Shown piece after piece: positions 20,797 through 34,730 of a DNA stretch of 64,000 nt (within the stretch, counting starts at the first letter, position 1; the number at the start of each line of letters is the position of its first letter). Source of the stretch: Haplosporangium gracile. Its lineage: Eukaryota; Mortierellomycota; Mortierellomycetes; Mortierellales; Mortierellaceae. The stretch lies in the NCBI GenBank assembly GCA_015499985.1, contig JAAAUF010000030.1:22149-86148 (forward strand), written 5' to 3'. Made by a program: the position numbers and the translations under genes. The notes under the pieces were generated by a model that saw nothing but the letters and a program-made list of their open reading frames with translations, was not told the origin of the DNA and did not search any database.

Positions 20797-23700
20797 TTAC
20801 CCAACGACATCAAACTGGATCTCGACCGTCTGATCCATTCCCAGATATCCGTCCGACAAGAGATGGATCTTCCACACATGGCGCCCTTCCCGCTTGGGTG
20901 CCACAAACTCCAGACGCGACTTGACACTGTTAAGAAACCCGCCCTGTGGTCCAGTTCGCATATTCACACGCTTCAGCGCCACCAGCTCCTTCACCTCGGG
21001 ATCCTCAAGCACAACCCACCACGACTCCCACTGCGGCTTGGGAAACTTTGGACAATGAACCCGTCCATCATACGCCACCTGGGGTCGCTTTACTCGAGTC
21101 AGTTCCAAGTTAATCTTGTATGGCAGGTCGCTCACCAAGAAGGTCTTGATTCCGGTGTCAATGCTCGACTGAACATTCAGCAACGGGAGTCTCTGCACCA
21201 CCTTCCAGATGTCCTGAAGGTGAGCAGGCGTTAAGGACTGAACCTTGCCAAAATAGGCCTTGATCTCCTGTTCTGACATTGACGTCAAATCAAAGAGTCT
21301 CTCCACCTTTTTTGCCGATTTCTTGTTGTTGTTGCGCTGACCACTACGAGGAACCGCGGCGAGGACCGGAAGCATATGCTTCTCGATTCGTGGAAGCGTC
21401 AGCAGCGACTCGTCCCTCCAACGAGCCTGCTTGACTGACTGAAGAATGTTCATCGTCGACAGACAAGGCCCAAACATTCCCTTTTCGGCAGTGATATCGA
21501 CCATCGCCTATCGTAATCCAGTGCAAAGACAAGAACAACGTTAGATTGTGGTTAAAAACCGAATGCTTTCAATAGTATACGACTTCTCTTTGAAGCACCT
21601 TTTGAATAATGAATCGACATGGCGGTGCCTTCCTTACCTGTAGAACACGGACAGATTGGTCGAGAACAGAGACTGTATCGGTCAAGTAGTCGGCAACTGG
21701 TAGCTTCATCCGTTCAAAGTAGGCTTGAAGCAGCAGGAACGACTTGGCATAGGGACTGTCATACGACATGGACGACTCGATCAGAAGGGGCAACTCTTGT
21801 TCCAATTCTTTGTTGACAAGATCCTCATTATGACGGACAGGTAGTTCAGAGTACTCGGTAGCGCCGCAAAGAATCATTAAAAGATCTTCATAGCTCGAAT
21901 CTGGCTTGAGGTGGTCCTCCAAGTGACGGATGGTAGGGTGCATCAGGTAATAGAACGAACAAATCTTGCCCAGCGATGTTGGCTCGATCTCAAAGTCGTC
22001 CACTACCTCGACACAGCATGATCGCTCCAAGTTTGCGACAGATTTCTCAAGCAAGTCTGAAAGGAAGGTATTCACACCGAGGGGAGTCAAGTCCTGAACA
22101 CCGTAGTAGCTCGGGTTCATCTGTAGGCGACGGTAAAAATAGGTCCATGTGAGATAGTCCATGGCATCCTGTTTGGACTTGACCGTACCCCCGACAATCT
22201 CTGCGTTCAAATGATCGTCCAAATGCAAATGTAAGCTGGATTCGACGGGGAAAGGCTCGTGCAAAAACTTCTTGTAAAAGTTCTTCTTGGCATCATGGAC
22301 AAAGATCCTGGCGACTCCTTCCTGATCAAACTGAGGGCGGCCAGCTCGTCCCATCATCTGCAAGACATCGGTGATAGGAAAGTCAACGTAGGTCCGAGTT
22401 TTGGCATCGTAGAACTCGGTGCCCTTGATGACAACCAAGTGCGCAGGGAAGTTGACACCCCAGGCCAAAGTACTGGTAGCGATCAGAATCTGGATCTTGG
22501 TGCTCACAAACAACTCCTCCACGAGCTTGCGGTCACCCTCTGGAAGACCGGCATGATGAAGACCAATTCCGAAACCGAGCGACAGGCGCAAACTCGAATC
22601 TTGAACCTTGGCGAGGAGGATATCGAGCTCGTCTTCGGGCATGTGCAAGAATCGTCTTGGGTTGTCCTCCATCGCACAGAACGCGATAAGATCTTGAGCG
22701 GTAAGACGAGTTTGACGACGGGACGAGACAAAAACGATAACGGGCTGGTTGGGCGAGTGTGTCTTGATGGCAGCATAGGTAGGTTTGTTCATAGTCGCCA
22801 TACGTGGGCAATAGTGCTTGCCCGCGAAGCCGTCGATGTAGATCTCGAGAGGAACTGGACGGACTGAATGCCTAAAGTTGAATAGGCCAACCTCTTGAAT
22901 ACCCAGCCAGTCAGCCAGGTCGTGCGCATTCGCCAGTGCAGTCGACAGGCCTACAAGTCGGATCCTTTTGCTCAGCTGAGCACCGATATAGTTCATACGT
23001 GACACAATGACCTCCAAGATGGGACCGCGATCGCCGCCGAGCAAGTGAATCTCGTCAATAATAACCAGCGACACCTTTTGGACATAAGAGCGAGTTTGCC
23101 AATTACGACTGATACCATCCCACTTCTCCGGAGTCGTGATGATGATGTCGGCGCTCTCTATGGACTTGATATCCGGCGTAACGTCTCCTGTCAACTCGAC
23201 CAGCTTCTTGTTCATCGGACCGACCAGGCGGCTAGTCCAGTCCGTGACACGCTCTCGGACCAAAGCCTTCATGGGCGCGATGTAGACGACCTTGCTCCCT
23301 GGTTGGTCCTTGAATGCCCACCACATCGCCAGTTCGGCAGCAACGGTCTTTCCTGAACCAGTAGGCGCGCCGATCAAAGCATTATGACTAGTGTTATAGA
23401 GTGTGTGGAAGATCTGCGTCTGTACTGGGTTGAAGTGTGAGAAACGCTTCAAGCAGATTTCTTCCAGGACATTGTTGTGCAAAGCCGAGACAGGGAGAGG
23501 CTGAAGGTCCAATAGGTCGGTATGAGGTGGGTAGAGCTCGGGCAGAATCAAGTGCTTGAAGGAGATAGCATGGACTGACTCGGCGCCGATCCACTTGTCT
23601 GACACGGCTCGTACAAAGATCTGGGGAGGAAGGGGCTCGATCACAGGGATGGTGAATGTAATGACCTGAGGCTGGCCCAGCATCTTGCGCGACAACAAAA

Positions 23701-26700
23701 AGTACTCCGAGTGAAGAACCTCCGTGTTGTTGGAGTCCTCTACCCAAATCCACCAGGGCTCAGAGAATCCGTGAATACGATCGTTCCAAACAAAATCGGG
23801 TGTGATCGTGAGCGCGACTCGGAGGACGTTTCGGGTAATAGGTGCGACCTGGGCATCCATCTGGAGGACCGGGAATTGATCCACACACTTGGAGATGGTT
23901 TGCCCCATGCGGTGGAATCGAACAAGTTCTCCGAGCTCGTTAACGGTCATCTCTCGCATGTCCTGGATGCTTGGTGGATAAGTGCGAGCCTCCAACTTGG
24001 TGATGATATCGCGAGGAAGACCAAACTGCGCCAAGGGATGTTCAAATGACCACATCTTCTTGTCGATCGATTTGCCGAGAGAGAGGAGGACGCTGGCAAC
24101 TGGACCCCAACTACGATTCAGTGCAATTTCAAACATGGCACGGATGATACGTGAAGCGTTCTGAGCAACGTAAGCACTGTCGGAGACAAGAGCAAAATCC
24201 TCTAGCGGAGCTTGGGTGATCGCAGCCTGCAGAAGAATATTGACCTTGGATGGAGACGCGTCCAAGCCGCCCTGTGGTGAATACGTAAATGTGATATGGC
24301 ATGGTTAGATAAGAGGTCGCCACAATGATAATGCCCATTGTTAACGTTAAGCGAATGCAAGCCATCAAATATTGTAGAGCGAAGAAGCGTTTGAGGTTGT
24401 TCGCTGTTATTACAGACCGTGATATTACCTTGACATCGCAGGGACAGGCTTGTTCCAGAAGTTTTGCAAGCTCAGAATGCTCGTTATCTCTGGACTTGAC
24501 GTTCTCGAACTCAGTACTGCGACTGACCATAGCCAGAACATCGGCCTCCGTCATTCTTGGCTTCATGAGGCTGTTGTACGTGTTTACACTGTTATAGGAT
24601 ACATAGTAGTTGGAGGCGATGCGGCCAAGGTCCTTGGGAGTCAGGTAGCCGGTATTCTCATCGTAAATGATCATCTGAGCCTTGTGCAAGTTCCTGGCTG
24701 CAGCGATAATGATATCACGCCGCTTCTTGCCAAGAAGTGGATCCTCCGCAGGCTCGGTATGGTCCATTCCGTAGACGAGCGGGTTCTTGCGCATTCGCAC
24801 ATACAGATAGGTGTAACTGAGCCATGTAACGGCCTCGTCGACGTTGGTAATAGTTCCCAAGGAGAGTTCGGCGTTTAAGTTGTCCACCATCTTCTCAATA
24901 AACCTACAGATAGTATTACGAATGACGTCGTTAGTATCAGTTCCGATATCCAACTCTACAGTACAAACTGCAGTAAGAGTAATGACTCCCCTGTAATGAA
25001 AAACTAACCTTGACTCAATAGGGAGCTGCTGCGTGATAAGGGCGACATAGTGATTGAGCTTGTCCTGAGACGTCAAAATGTAACCGACACCATGAGTCTC
25101 ATACTGCGGACGACCTGCACGACCGAAAATCTGCATAACATCCAGGATTGACAGGTCCACGAACGCTCCCTTCTGGGTGTTGTAGACCTGAGTGCCTTTG
25201 ATGACAACCGCATACGCGGGCAAGTTGACTCCCCATGCAAGTGTAGCCGTACAGCATAGAACCTATTCATAAAGTTGAGCAGGTTAGCACCCTTTTCATA
25301 CAGAGAAAAAAGCTACGCCGTTACTTCCTTGTCTTGCACGGTGACGTACCCGAATGAGACCATCGGCAAACATTTTCTCCGTCAAAGTGCGGTCAGCGCG
25401 GAGCATACCAGCGTGGTGAATACCAAACCCATACTGGAACAGCTCTTTCATCTCCCTGTTCTTCGACTTTGCAAGTTCGCGCTTCCGAAGCTCGTGCTGA
25501 GGGTCCATTGAGGTATCGAAAAACTCGAGCTCGCTCTCGGAACTCGCCTTCTCCTTGAGCATTTGAGCAGTCTTGACGGTATCCTTGCGAGCGTGCACAA
25601 AGACCATGACTTGATGGCCGTCCTTGACAAGATCAGCAACCTACATGCGATGGTGAAATGTAGCCTCGTAAGTACAACGTCATCATCTACAGCACAAGTC
25701 ATAAAGACAGGAGCATCAAGCAAATGGTCGCGCTCAATTGTGTTACCTTATCATAGCAGGTTTGATCCAACCCACGGGTGTAGGTCGACGAGCCATACTT
25801 ACCTCGAACACCACAGAAGTGCTGTTCCAAGGGCACCGGGCGAAATCCGCCGTCAAAATAAAAGAGTCCTTGATAAGGGTTGACTCGCAAGAATGCGGCA
25901 ACGTCGACGTAGTTTGGCAAGGTTGCAGAGAGACCAACAATGCGGATCATGGACTGAGATGTTTCGACTTGACGCAAAGTACGGGCGACGATACTCTCAA
26001 GGACCGCACCTCGCTCGTCGTGAAGTAAATGGACCTCATCGATAATGAGCAACCGAACCTTCTGAGCGAGCTCGACATCCCCGGTGCTCTTCCGAGTTAC
26101 GACATCCCACTTTTCAGGCGTGGTCACGATGATTTGAGTGTTGGCAATCTCGGTCTTGGTCAATTGCATATCTCCAGTCAACTCACGCACCTCGATTCCC
26201 AGCCACTTAAGTCGGGAACTAAACTTGCGAACAATTTCCGCAGCCAATGCCTTCATTGGCGCAACAAACACAATCTTGAAGTCATTTTTGGCAATCACGT
26301 ACTCCTTGGGGTCAATACCTTGGCGGGGCGTCGGAGTGATATGTTGATACAACGTCCTGAGGATGGTGAGCAATGAGACGTCGGTTTTACCCTAAAAGTG
26401 TACAAAGAATTAACAAAGACATTAGCGTTGACTTTCAACACAACCAACAAACATCTGAGAGCATGCCAATTCAGAAATTGCGCATGGTTTTGTATTATGT
26501 AACAGAGTGACAAAGAAGAGAACTTACAGCTCCAGTGGGTGCACACATGAGGATGTTCTCGTTGGTTTCGTAAGCGACAGGATACACAATGGACTGGATA
26601 CGGTTGAGGGAAGTGTATGCCTTGAATGTAGTGCTGCAAAGAGTGTCCATTTCGGCAAGTGTGATGACCTTTTCTCCTGCACGTCGTGGCGCCTGCTTGG

Positions 26701-28443
26701 TGATTGGGATAGTAACCTCTTCGTAGTCCTAAAGGTAAAGCGTTGAAAAAAAAATGCACTTGTGAGAACCGCGAATGTTTGCCGCAAAGTCACCTTGTAC
26801 GAGGACATAACACGTCTCAATGTCCACGCTCAAAGATATGTGTACCTTTTCATCGACGCGAGTGCTTCCTGGAGGCAAAGCAAAGCTCTTTCCGATCGAC
26901 GACAGGACATTGCCTCCCTTGGACGACTGGTACACATGAGGATAATCAGGTCCTCCAAAGTTGGTTTTCTGTTCGGAAGGGTAGTAGCAAAAACAATGTT
27001 AGACAAATATGCTTAGATGCTACATGCTAAGATGGCCGCCATTCAAAATGAACACAAAATGATAAGAGAAAATGGAAGAAAAAACACCTACGTGCTGAGA
27101 GCTCGCAAGAGGCATGGCAGCGTTACTTCGCAACTGCTCCTCGCGGGCCTTGCGCAAGTCATCCTGATCAAAGCCCAGCATTGCTGACGAAATAGCGGAC
27201 TCGTCCTCCTCGTCCCGACCACCGTGTTTCCTGCGTTCCTTTCGGGCAAGCTTTGCTGCAAGTTTTTCATCCTCTGTTTGCACCACGAAATTGGTACCAA
27301 CAGGCGACCGAAAATTGTCATTACGCTCATGTTTGTGACTCTTCAGCTCCACGTCCGGGTTGTAAGATGTCTATCAGTGGAAAGGGATAATGCGTTCTGT
27401 TAGTTTCAAGCGATGCGGAGTAAACTTGAGCGCAACTACGAATATCAGCATCGAATGCGTTACTCCAGTCATTGCGAGTGATGCATTACCTGAGCCATAA
27501 CGTTGTCTACAATCAACTTCCGGTTTGTAAGAAGCGCCGTGATGAACTCGAAGTTATCAAACCCCAACATGTCCACAAGGTTGATTTGAATGTCATCATC
27601 TATTACGGAAAGAAATACAGGAAGAATTGTCAGAGAATGCGAGATATATATGCATGGGGCACAATCGAGTATGGCGGCGACAACGACACCTTTTATCAGG
27701 CCAGTATATTGAAAACTACACAAAATACTCTTCTTACCTAGCTTATCTGAGCGAAGAACAGTAAAGATGTCGATCGCGAGTCGCCTTGAGGTCATATCGG
27801 TGCTGGGATCACCGAAGGTTTCGATATGGGCGTTACACTGTTTAAGCAGCCAGGAACGGTCATATATAATTACGCTTGACATGGACGAGGCATAATCGGC
27901 GAGTGTCATCGATAGTGCTTGATCCCTTTGACGCGGGGGGAGGACTGGAGGCGTCATAGATCCGTAATCGATCAAGTTGTCACCACTCCGCTGATGATCC
28001 AAAAGCGAATCCGTGTCGGAGGCTGTCTCGGTGTCGTCGCTGTCATCATAATGGGGCCAGGCAGGGGTCCTGTAGTCGTAGCCAGCGTTCTCCATGCCGT
28101 ACTCAATCTCCTCCTCCAATGGCGGAAAATCAGCACTAGAGAGGAGCTCTTCTCGCTGGCGTTGTTGACGACTGACCAGCATGGTCTTGAAGTCGAGTAT
28201 GTTTCGCTCCCACTGCTGTTGAACCTTGGTCAATGCGATAACGACGGCCTCTCCTCCTTCGTCATCGTCGTCTTCTTCACTGGTGTCACCCATATCGGAA
28301 TCCTTTTGTTCGTTATCTTGCTCGATATTGGCAGTCGAGGCGTGGCTCTGGTTGTTTTCCTGGCGCCAGCTGCTCCTTGTTGTGTGACCTGAATGGGACA
28401 TCCGAAGGATGTTGGCCAAGTGGAAACTCTGCAGTTCAGCCAT
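20797..28443 (-). CDS. slh1: ASCC3/Slh1 double-cassette Ski2-like helicase
   Basis: Helicase of the ribosome quality-control trigger complex (RQT) that splits collided ribosomes; ASCC3 also acts in alkylation repair. Eleven exons: 28443-27738, 27599-27490, 27370-27092, 26968-26846, 26728-26528, 26391-25747, 25640-25350, 25262-25009, 24903-24429, 24271-21638 and 21507-20797; 2142 residues (human 2202). Cassette 1: CAPTGAGKT at about 468-476, cut by an intron after the first [21 protein letters not shown] at 591, GLSATLPNY. Cassette 2: GAPTGSGKT at about 1329, DEIH at 1434, [20 protein letters not shown]. Each is followed by a Sec63 unit. Wording such as [26 protein letters not shown] and [15 protein letters not shown] is ASCC3-like, and cassette 2 is intact, whereas Brr2's is degenerate. 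The N-terminus is acidic with a coil. Confidence 0.93.
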
Positions 28444-28899
28444 GTCTCCTTGTGTGCTGAAGAAAGAACAAAGAGTGTCTCTTGGATGATGGAGAGTATT
28501 GTTCTTCTGATGTTATTGGATCAGGGAGGAAAGGAGGCAGGATGAAAGAGTTGGTAGACCAAGGCGAACGCGAACGCAGCCTGATTAAGAGGAAAAAAGG
28601 ATTCAGCCGCAGTCCAGGGTTAAGGGGTGCCGCTTTATGTCCGCCTGCTGCGGAGGTTGCCTTTGTGCGATATTATTATTCCTTATTTACGCTACCTGGC
28701 TGGCATACGATCACGGACAAAGCCAAAGCTAGTGCGCAGCTTTAGGGAGTTTTTTTTCGTGAGACCCTTACTTAATCGTATGGCCTATGTAGGTGAAATA
28801 GGGACGCCCCCTTTGCGCGGCAGTGCACGTGATAAACTGTGTAATTCCTTCTTCCCTTGATGCCAAGCACATAGAAGACATCCTCATTCCCATTCTCTC
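28444..28899. promoter_or_regulatory. Divergent promoter region of slh1 and the IBTK-like gene
   Basis: 456 bp without a gene. It has a purine-rich part near slh1 and a CACGTG core at 28826-28831, 69 bp before the IBTK-like start. Confidence 0.5.
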
Positions 28900-31800
28900 A
28901 TGTCGACGACGAACCAGCGCAATGTTCCCTCTGCATTGATCCAGCCCTCTCATGGGGCAAGACCTCGGCTGCTTACTTCTTCCTCCACTGCAACCTCTGC
29001 CGGGGCTGCTAATATTGCTGCAACAACTCAAGATAGGACAGACAGAAGCAACAGGACTGACCCTATCAACCGCATGGACCAACATGGCACCACACCCCTT
29101 CACCGTGCCGTCACTGCCAACCAGATCGACACAGTCAGAAACCTGCTTGAGCACCCAAGACTCAACATCAACGAAAAGGATCTCGAGTCAGGATGGACCG
29201 CTATGCATCGGTAAAACCTTTCGCAATTATTTAGCTTGATATTTTTTCCAGCCTTGAGCTTTACTACCCTATTTACTTGCTTGATTGCATGTCGTACTTA
29301 TCTTACTTACCTATTTATCTTCTCGCCCTCTTTTGTATGCATGTACCTATTGTACACTCTGCATTCGTGTATATGGTTGTCTCATCGACTGATAGGGCTC
29401 TATATCTTGGTCATTTGAGAATCGCCCTCCTTCTGCTTCAGCATAAGGACCTGATTATGTCAGTTGATGTAAGAAGAAAACTCTTTAACCTATGAGGGTA
29501 CTTACTGCAGCAATAGCTACTCCTTTCCTGCACCAAAACTAACACAAGCGCACTCGTGATTGCTCCATCTTAGGATAAGGACGGGAACACTGCTCTAGAT
29601 GTGTGCCTTGCTACATTACCTATCTCGCTGCAGCCAGGACCTTGCCCCGGTGACTCCCTTTATACCTGGGGCTCCAATGCAAACTTCACACTTGGGCACA
29701 ACGATGGCGATGACAGAAAGCTGCCCGAGCTTGTCAAGTTTCCTCACAAATCCAACACAATCACCTTTCCGAAGGCAAAAGCAGCACGCTCGATCCTCTA
29801 TCAGTTGTCTATGGGTAAATTTCATACCGCCATTGCCACGTCAGAGTCAGGACTTACAGCCAAACTATGGGGGTTCGGTACCAACGGACGACTTGGATCG
29901 GACCGGAAGATGCAACTCTGTCCAGCGCCAGTCCTGGGCGTGCCGGGAAACGTAACGTTCACAGCCTTGGGAAGAGATCACACTGTCCTTTTGACGTCCA
30001 AAGGGGAGGTCTTCACTCTCGGCAACAACAAGTATGGTCAGCTTGGATATGCACTGGAGACCCCAAAAGACGGTCAGGACCCGATTCAACGTACCCCCAA
30101 GCGAGTCTTTCTCAACATATCCAAAGGTCGAGTCATTGGAGCCGCAGCATCCAAGTGGCATACTGCCATTCACACAGAGACAGAGCTATTCACTTTTGGC
30201 TTCAACTATGGGCAACTTGGCTATGAACGCAAGGGTGATATCCAGATGGGACCCCGGAAAGTCGCTTCGATCCCGCCAGGACCAATTTTTCAGGTTGTCG
30301 CCTCGGATTCCGCCACAGCGTGCCTCATGTCATCTGACGAAGTCATCGTCCTCTTCAAGTACGCGTACCACAGGGTATCCTTCTCACTGTCACCTTTCCC
30401 GGACTGGTTCTCTACTTTGAATTCCCCTGCTGTTGCGAGCTCGAATCGTCCAAAAAAGATCACCTGCACGGATAACAAGTTCGGTATGCTTACAAAACTA
30501 GGGGATGTTCATGTCTGGGTGTATCCTGAGGCAGATTCGAGCATCACACTTGGATCATTACCCGCCAATCACTCTATTCAGTTTTCCTCTATCCTCGGCC
30601 ACGACAGACCAAGACGTATTTGGACCTCTGTGGAGGACAGAACCCATATCGTGGACTTTGCTCTGGGTCAGAATGGCTCAGCAATTGTCTTAACCAAAGG
30701 GGGCCACGTTTATATCGGCACCAATAAAGGTACGCTGGTCGGTCGAAACGCCAAGTGGCAAAGGTATGTGAAGAATGTTAGCGTCTAGGCTTTTTTGACA
30801 CGTAAAGACACGTACAATACCTCACACCTGCCTTCTTGTGTCGATTCTATTAGGCTTCCGCATCTAGACCGGATCGTTCAGGTATTCGGCAACTCGAGCG
30901 GAGCATGGGCCGCGCTGAGGTCTGGTCCGTCCCTCACGCCGATCGCAGTTAGTCCCAGTCGTCTTGGCACGGACTTGGAGCAGTCGTTATCCCAGTTTCA
31001 TTTGTACCGCAACAATGAAAAGAATTATGGGGATTTCAGGGATACTAGTGCAGACGGCAACAAGCTCGGAAGTAACAGCAGCGACGTCGACGATGACGAT
31101 GACGATGACGATGACGACGATCAAGATGACAGCAAACTGAAGGTAGACCCATGGAGGATCGATGTGCAGGGCTGGCAAGATATTGAAAAGAGTTGGGACT
31201 ATGACGTTTTCCCACTTTTGAGACAGACCGACAACCTCATATCCAACGGCGAGAATTCTGTTTCTGGGAGCCATTTGTTTGATGTCGAGATTCAGGCTGG
31301 GAAGCGAACCCTTGGAGCTCACCGAATCGTACTTGCAGCAAGAAGCTCTGTTTTTCGGCAGGCCTTTGTCAGCTCATCGTCATCTAAGACGGTCGCCGGA
31401 TCTCTTGTCACCATCGAGTCCTTACGACTGCAGCCCACAGCAAGGAGCCTGCGAGTCGTCTCCCTCAAGGTTGAGTTTGCCACAGCAATGCTGCTGCTGC
31501 AGTTTCTTTACAGCGATCGCTTCGATCCATTCTGGGACGCTGCTGGCTTACCGACAGTCAACAAGGAATACGGCCTGAAAGTACGACAGGAACTCTATCA
31601 CCTTGCTCTGGAATTATCGTTGCCGACGCTACAGGCAGCCCTTCAGTACTCTTTCACTCATGTCTGTAGCGCTAGTCTGTCCAAGGATTTGTGCGAGGTG
31701 TTAGTAAGTCCGACTCTTTTTGAAGGGTTGGCTGACGTGCGATTGTTGCTCAAGAACGGCGTCCTCATGCATGCACATCAGATGATACTCGGTCACCGAT

Positions 31801-32559
31801 CGCCCTTTTTCAACGCCATGTTTGTCAGGACGGATGAGTGGATTCGTGCAAGACGAGGGAGGCGACAGGTGGCAGAAGAGGGTGTAGGCGAAAGTGGAGA
31901 GTCGATCATTGATGTCGGTATGCAGCATATGGATGCAGAGGCGATGGCACTCGTTCTCCGGTATATCTATACCGATTGCGGACCAGAAATGTTTGACCAG
32001 TCTGGTAAGAATATCTAATTGCTTCTTTTTACATGGTATTATGAGAAGTAACAATGAACTAAGTAGAAGTAACCGTGAACTTTTTCTTTGTATTTTGTGA
32101 TGGTCTACTCGATCCACAGAGAAGGACGATATGGATGATCTTATAGAACTGGTTGTTGATGTACTAAAGATTGCCGACGAGTACCTCATGGATCGACTCA
32201 AGGAAATTTGTGAAAATGTCCTGGGTGATCAAGGTAGCGCATTTGATTTGTATTTGTTTGTGTTCACACTTCTTCGTCTATCAACCCAGGCACAATGGCT
32301 GCAACAAATGATACCTGACGACTAACTCTTGCTCAAATGCAATTCACTCAATGCTAGTTCGAGCCAAGACAGTTGTCAGCTTCCTGGAGATTTCGCTCAT
32401 GCACACTGCCGAATCGCTAACGGCAACTTGCGTCGACTTTTTGTGCAATAACATCGAGATGGCGTTAGATCAAAGGTAATTAATTCATTCGCATGATTAA
32501 TTTACAAGGACTTTCAATATGGCTGGTAAGCACAGATCATGCTCTTACACCCTTTTCTT

Positions 32560-32592
<33 letters not shown>

Positions 32593-34276
32593 ACCCTCTT
32601 TTGTATACAACTTTTCTCGCTTTCGCTGGATTTATGTGCGCGCTGCATTTAACTACTAAACAGATGGTTAGAAGGAGTAGATGATCATGCTATTCGACTT
32701 GTGGAAGAGTCGCTCAAAAAGAAACAGGACTCATTCATGCCTTTCACGCGATCCGGTGGTTATCTCCCCAACCCAGCATCTGTGCGCGAGTTACAGGATA
32801 TGATCGAAGATGAAGGATACCGTTACTTTCAACCTTTGCGGGCCGTCCGGTCCGACCTGGCAAGGGCCCACCGACTTGATAGCCACCATCTGCTGGAGAA
32901 AGAGTATGCAGCTGCCCTTCGGTCATCTGTTTTAGAACCGACACCTGTGCCTCCTGCAGAACCCCTTCCAATATCATCTTTCATTCCGACAAAGACTTTG
33001 ACAGCTCTACCAGCCGTGCAGTCCAGCCTTGACTTTGATGATGGAACGGATCGCAACATATTGACCCTGTCAACAGACACCCTGAGTCAGACGTCGCATA
33101 GCTCTCTCGGACTCAAGAACAGACCGTTACTTCTGAAATCTCCATCTGAAGTAGCAAGAGACATCCTTCTGTCTGGACGGAAAGCAAGCTGGGGCCAAGT
33201 GGCCGCGAACCCCGATACAGCCTTGCCTTCGGATGACCAGGGTTGGGCAGGGGCAACAATTGGTGTCTCTAAACCAACTTTGAGAGACATTTTGGAACAG
33301 GAACTGGTACAAAAGCATGGCCAGGCTAATACTTCCAAATCTCCGATACCTGCAACTGCAGGAACTCTCGCGCAAAGGACCAGCAAGTTGTCGCAGAAGG
33401 AGCGCAGGAAACAGCTGCAGCAACAGTCATCCTCGTCCGCACTTGATCAAGACAATACTCTTGTTTCTTCTCCAGTCCCCCAAGCGTGGGCAAAGGTCGG
33501 TCGTACGACTGCTCTTGATTTGAGCTCTGCAGGATCCGAGAGCAGCGAGTTGCCAAATGGAAACACCCCCGCCTCGAAGACAAGCACAACTCTGTCAGGG
33601 CTATCCTTGCTGGGTCTTCAGCAAAGCGAGCTTGCTCTCTTCAGATCACAACCTAAAGAAGTTCCTCGTATCGCCATAGCGACATCCAAGCCAGTCAAAG
33701 AGACAATGTAAGGAAGGTCTATTGTTAATTGTGCAGACTGATAGAGAAAACATTGGACGGGCCGAAGAATAGAGGACGCTGACGTTAATGATATTATCAA
33801 TTTTATTTAGGCGGGCAACTGGAGGGGAGCGGTCATTTACGGAGGCTCCTTGGCGACTTGATGCTATTCCTGAGCCCCTGCGAGCGGTGACACGCCATCA
33901 GAGTCAGATGTACCCGAGCTTAGAGGCGAGCAGCGCCAGCCAGGGTGGCAGCAAGAGTCAGTTGTTACAAACAACGAAGGGAACGACATCGGTGTCCCCG
34001 TCGGCCAATGAGGCGTCGTCTCACTCAGGAGATGGATCGCCCGGAATTAGCGGAGTGCTACCATCGCCATCGATGGCTCTCTCGTCCTTTGCGATTATCC
34101 AGAACCAACAGCTGCGGGACCGGAATTTGCTGTTGAGGGCGAGACACCAGAAGAAGAGTCTCTATCAGATCCAGATTGAGGAGCAGGCGCTGAACCAGCT
34201 GCGTCTTCAGGGTCTCGAGCGGATGCAGGCTAGGGCGGTTGATGGGTCTGGAGAATGGTTTACCATTGGGCATTAA
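28900..34276 (+). CDS. IBTK-like ankyrin-RCC1-BTB-BTB protein
   Basis: By family a substrate adaptor for Cullin-3 ubiquitin ligase; animal IBTK has the same domain order. Eight exons: 28900-29210, 29396-29468, 29574-30763, 30854-32004, 32120-32233, 32358-32475, 32664-33707 and 33811-34276; 1488 residues. Ankyrin repeats cover about 55-140 (DQHGTTPLHRAVTANQID, DKDGNTALDVCLA). RCC1 repeats run to about 560 (LYTWGSNANFTLGHND, LWGFGTNGRLG, VFTLGNNKYGQLGY). An Asp-rich run follows. BTB1 begins near 657 (SHLFDVEIQAGKRTLGAHRI) and BTB2 near 815 (ADVRLLLKNGVLMHAHQMIL), with a BACK-like part after. The last 400 residues are disordered, ending in a Gln/Arg-rich coil. The stop precedes a 454-bp convergent spacer. 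Confidence 0.85.
32561..32586 (+). repeat. (CT)n microsatellite
   Basis: Dinucleotide run in intron 6 of the IBTK-like gene; probably part of the acceptor pyrimidine tract. Confidence 0.7.
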
Positions 34277-34730
34277 AGAGAACAGTACAGCAATGAATTT
34301 TCATAAAGGAGAAAAGGGTTGTTGTTGTTGTATTTTACGCAGAGGTCTTTTTAGACACTCGATCCCGGGCGCGGAGTAAGCCAGGACGATATTAAGTGCC
34401 CCTGCCAGGACCTGGCCCTCAATGAGGGAGCTGATCAGGTCACTGCTGTTGGTGTCTTGCTGTGCACTAGCACTGTCATGCTATTAAAAAAGACAAAAAG
34501 TGACTCTGTGCGAGCGTGACATTAAGGGGACAAGTCGGCTCTGAGACGATTACTGCTATTTATGGCACACTCTTCAGAAACACTACTCGAATTGATTTTC
34601 TGCTATTTTTATTCATCTTTTATCCATGGGGTCTCCTATTTTCCCAATTGTGACTACTTTCTGAACTTTGCGATAGTGTCGAAAAATTGATCATTCATAT
34701 GCTTACACGCGTTTGCTAGTTGAATGCATG
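34277..34730. other. Convergent 3' region between the IBTK-like and homeodomain genes
   Basis: A GTT repeat at about 34317-34331 and otherwise unremarkable sequence. I see no gene or clear poly(A) hexamer. Confidence 0.5.

Noticed and set aside
20797..28443. Brr2 (U5 snRNP helicase) as identity of the double helicase
   Set aside because: The second cassette keeps GSGKT and DEIH, and the wording throughout follows ASCC3/Slh1, whereas Brr2 has a degenerate second cassette.
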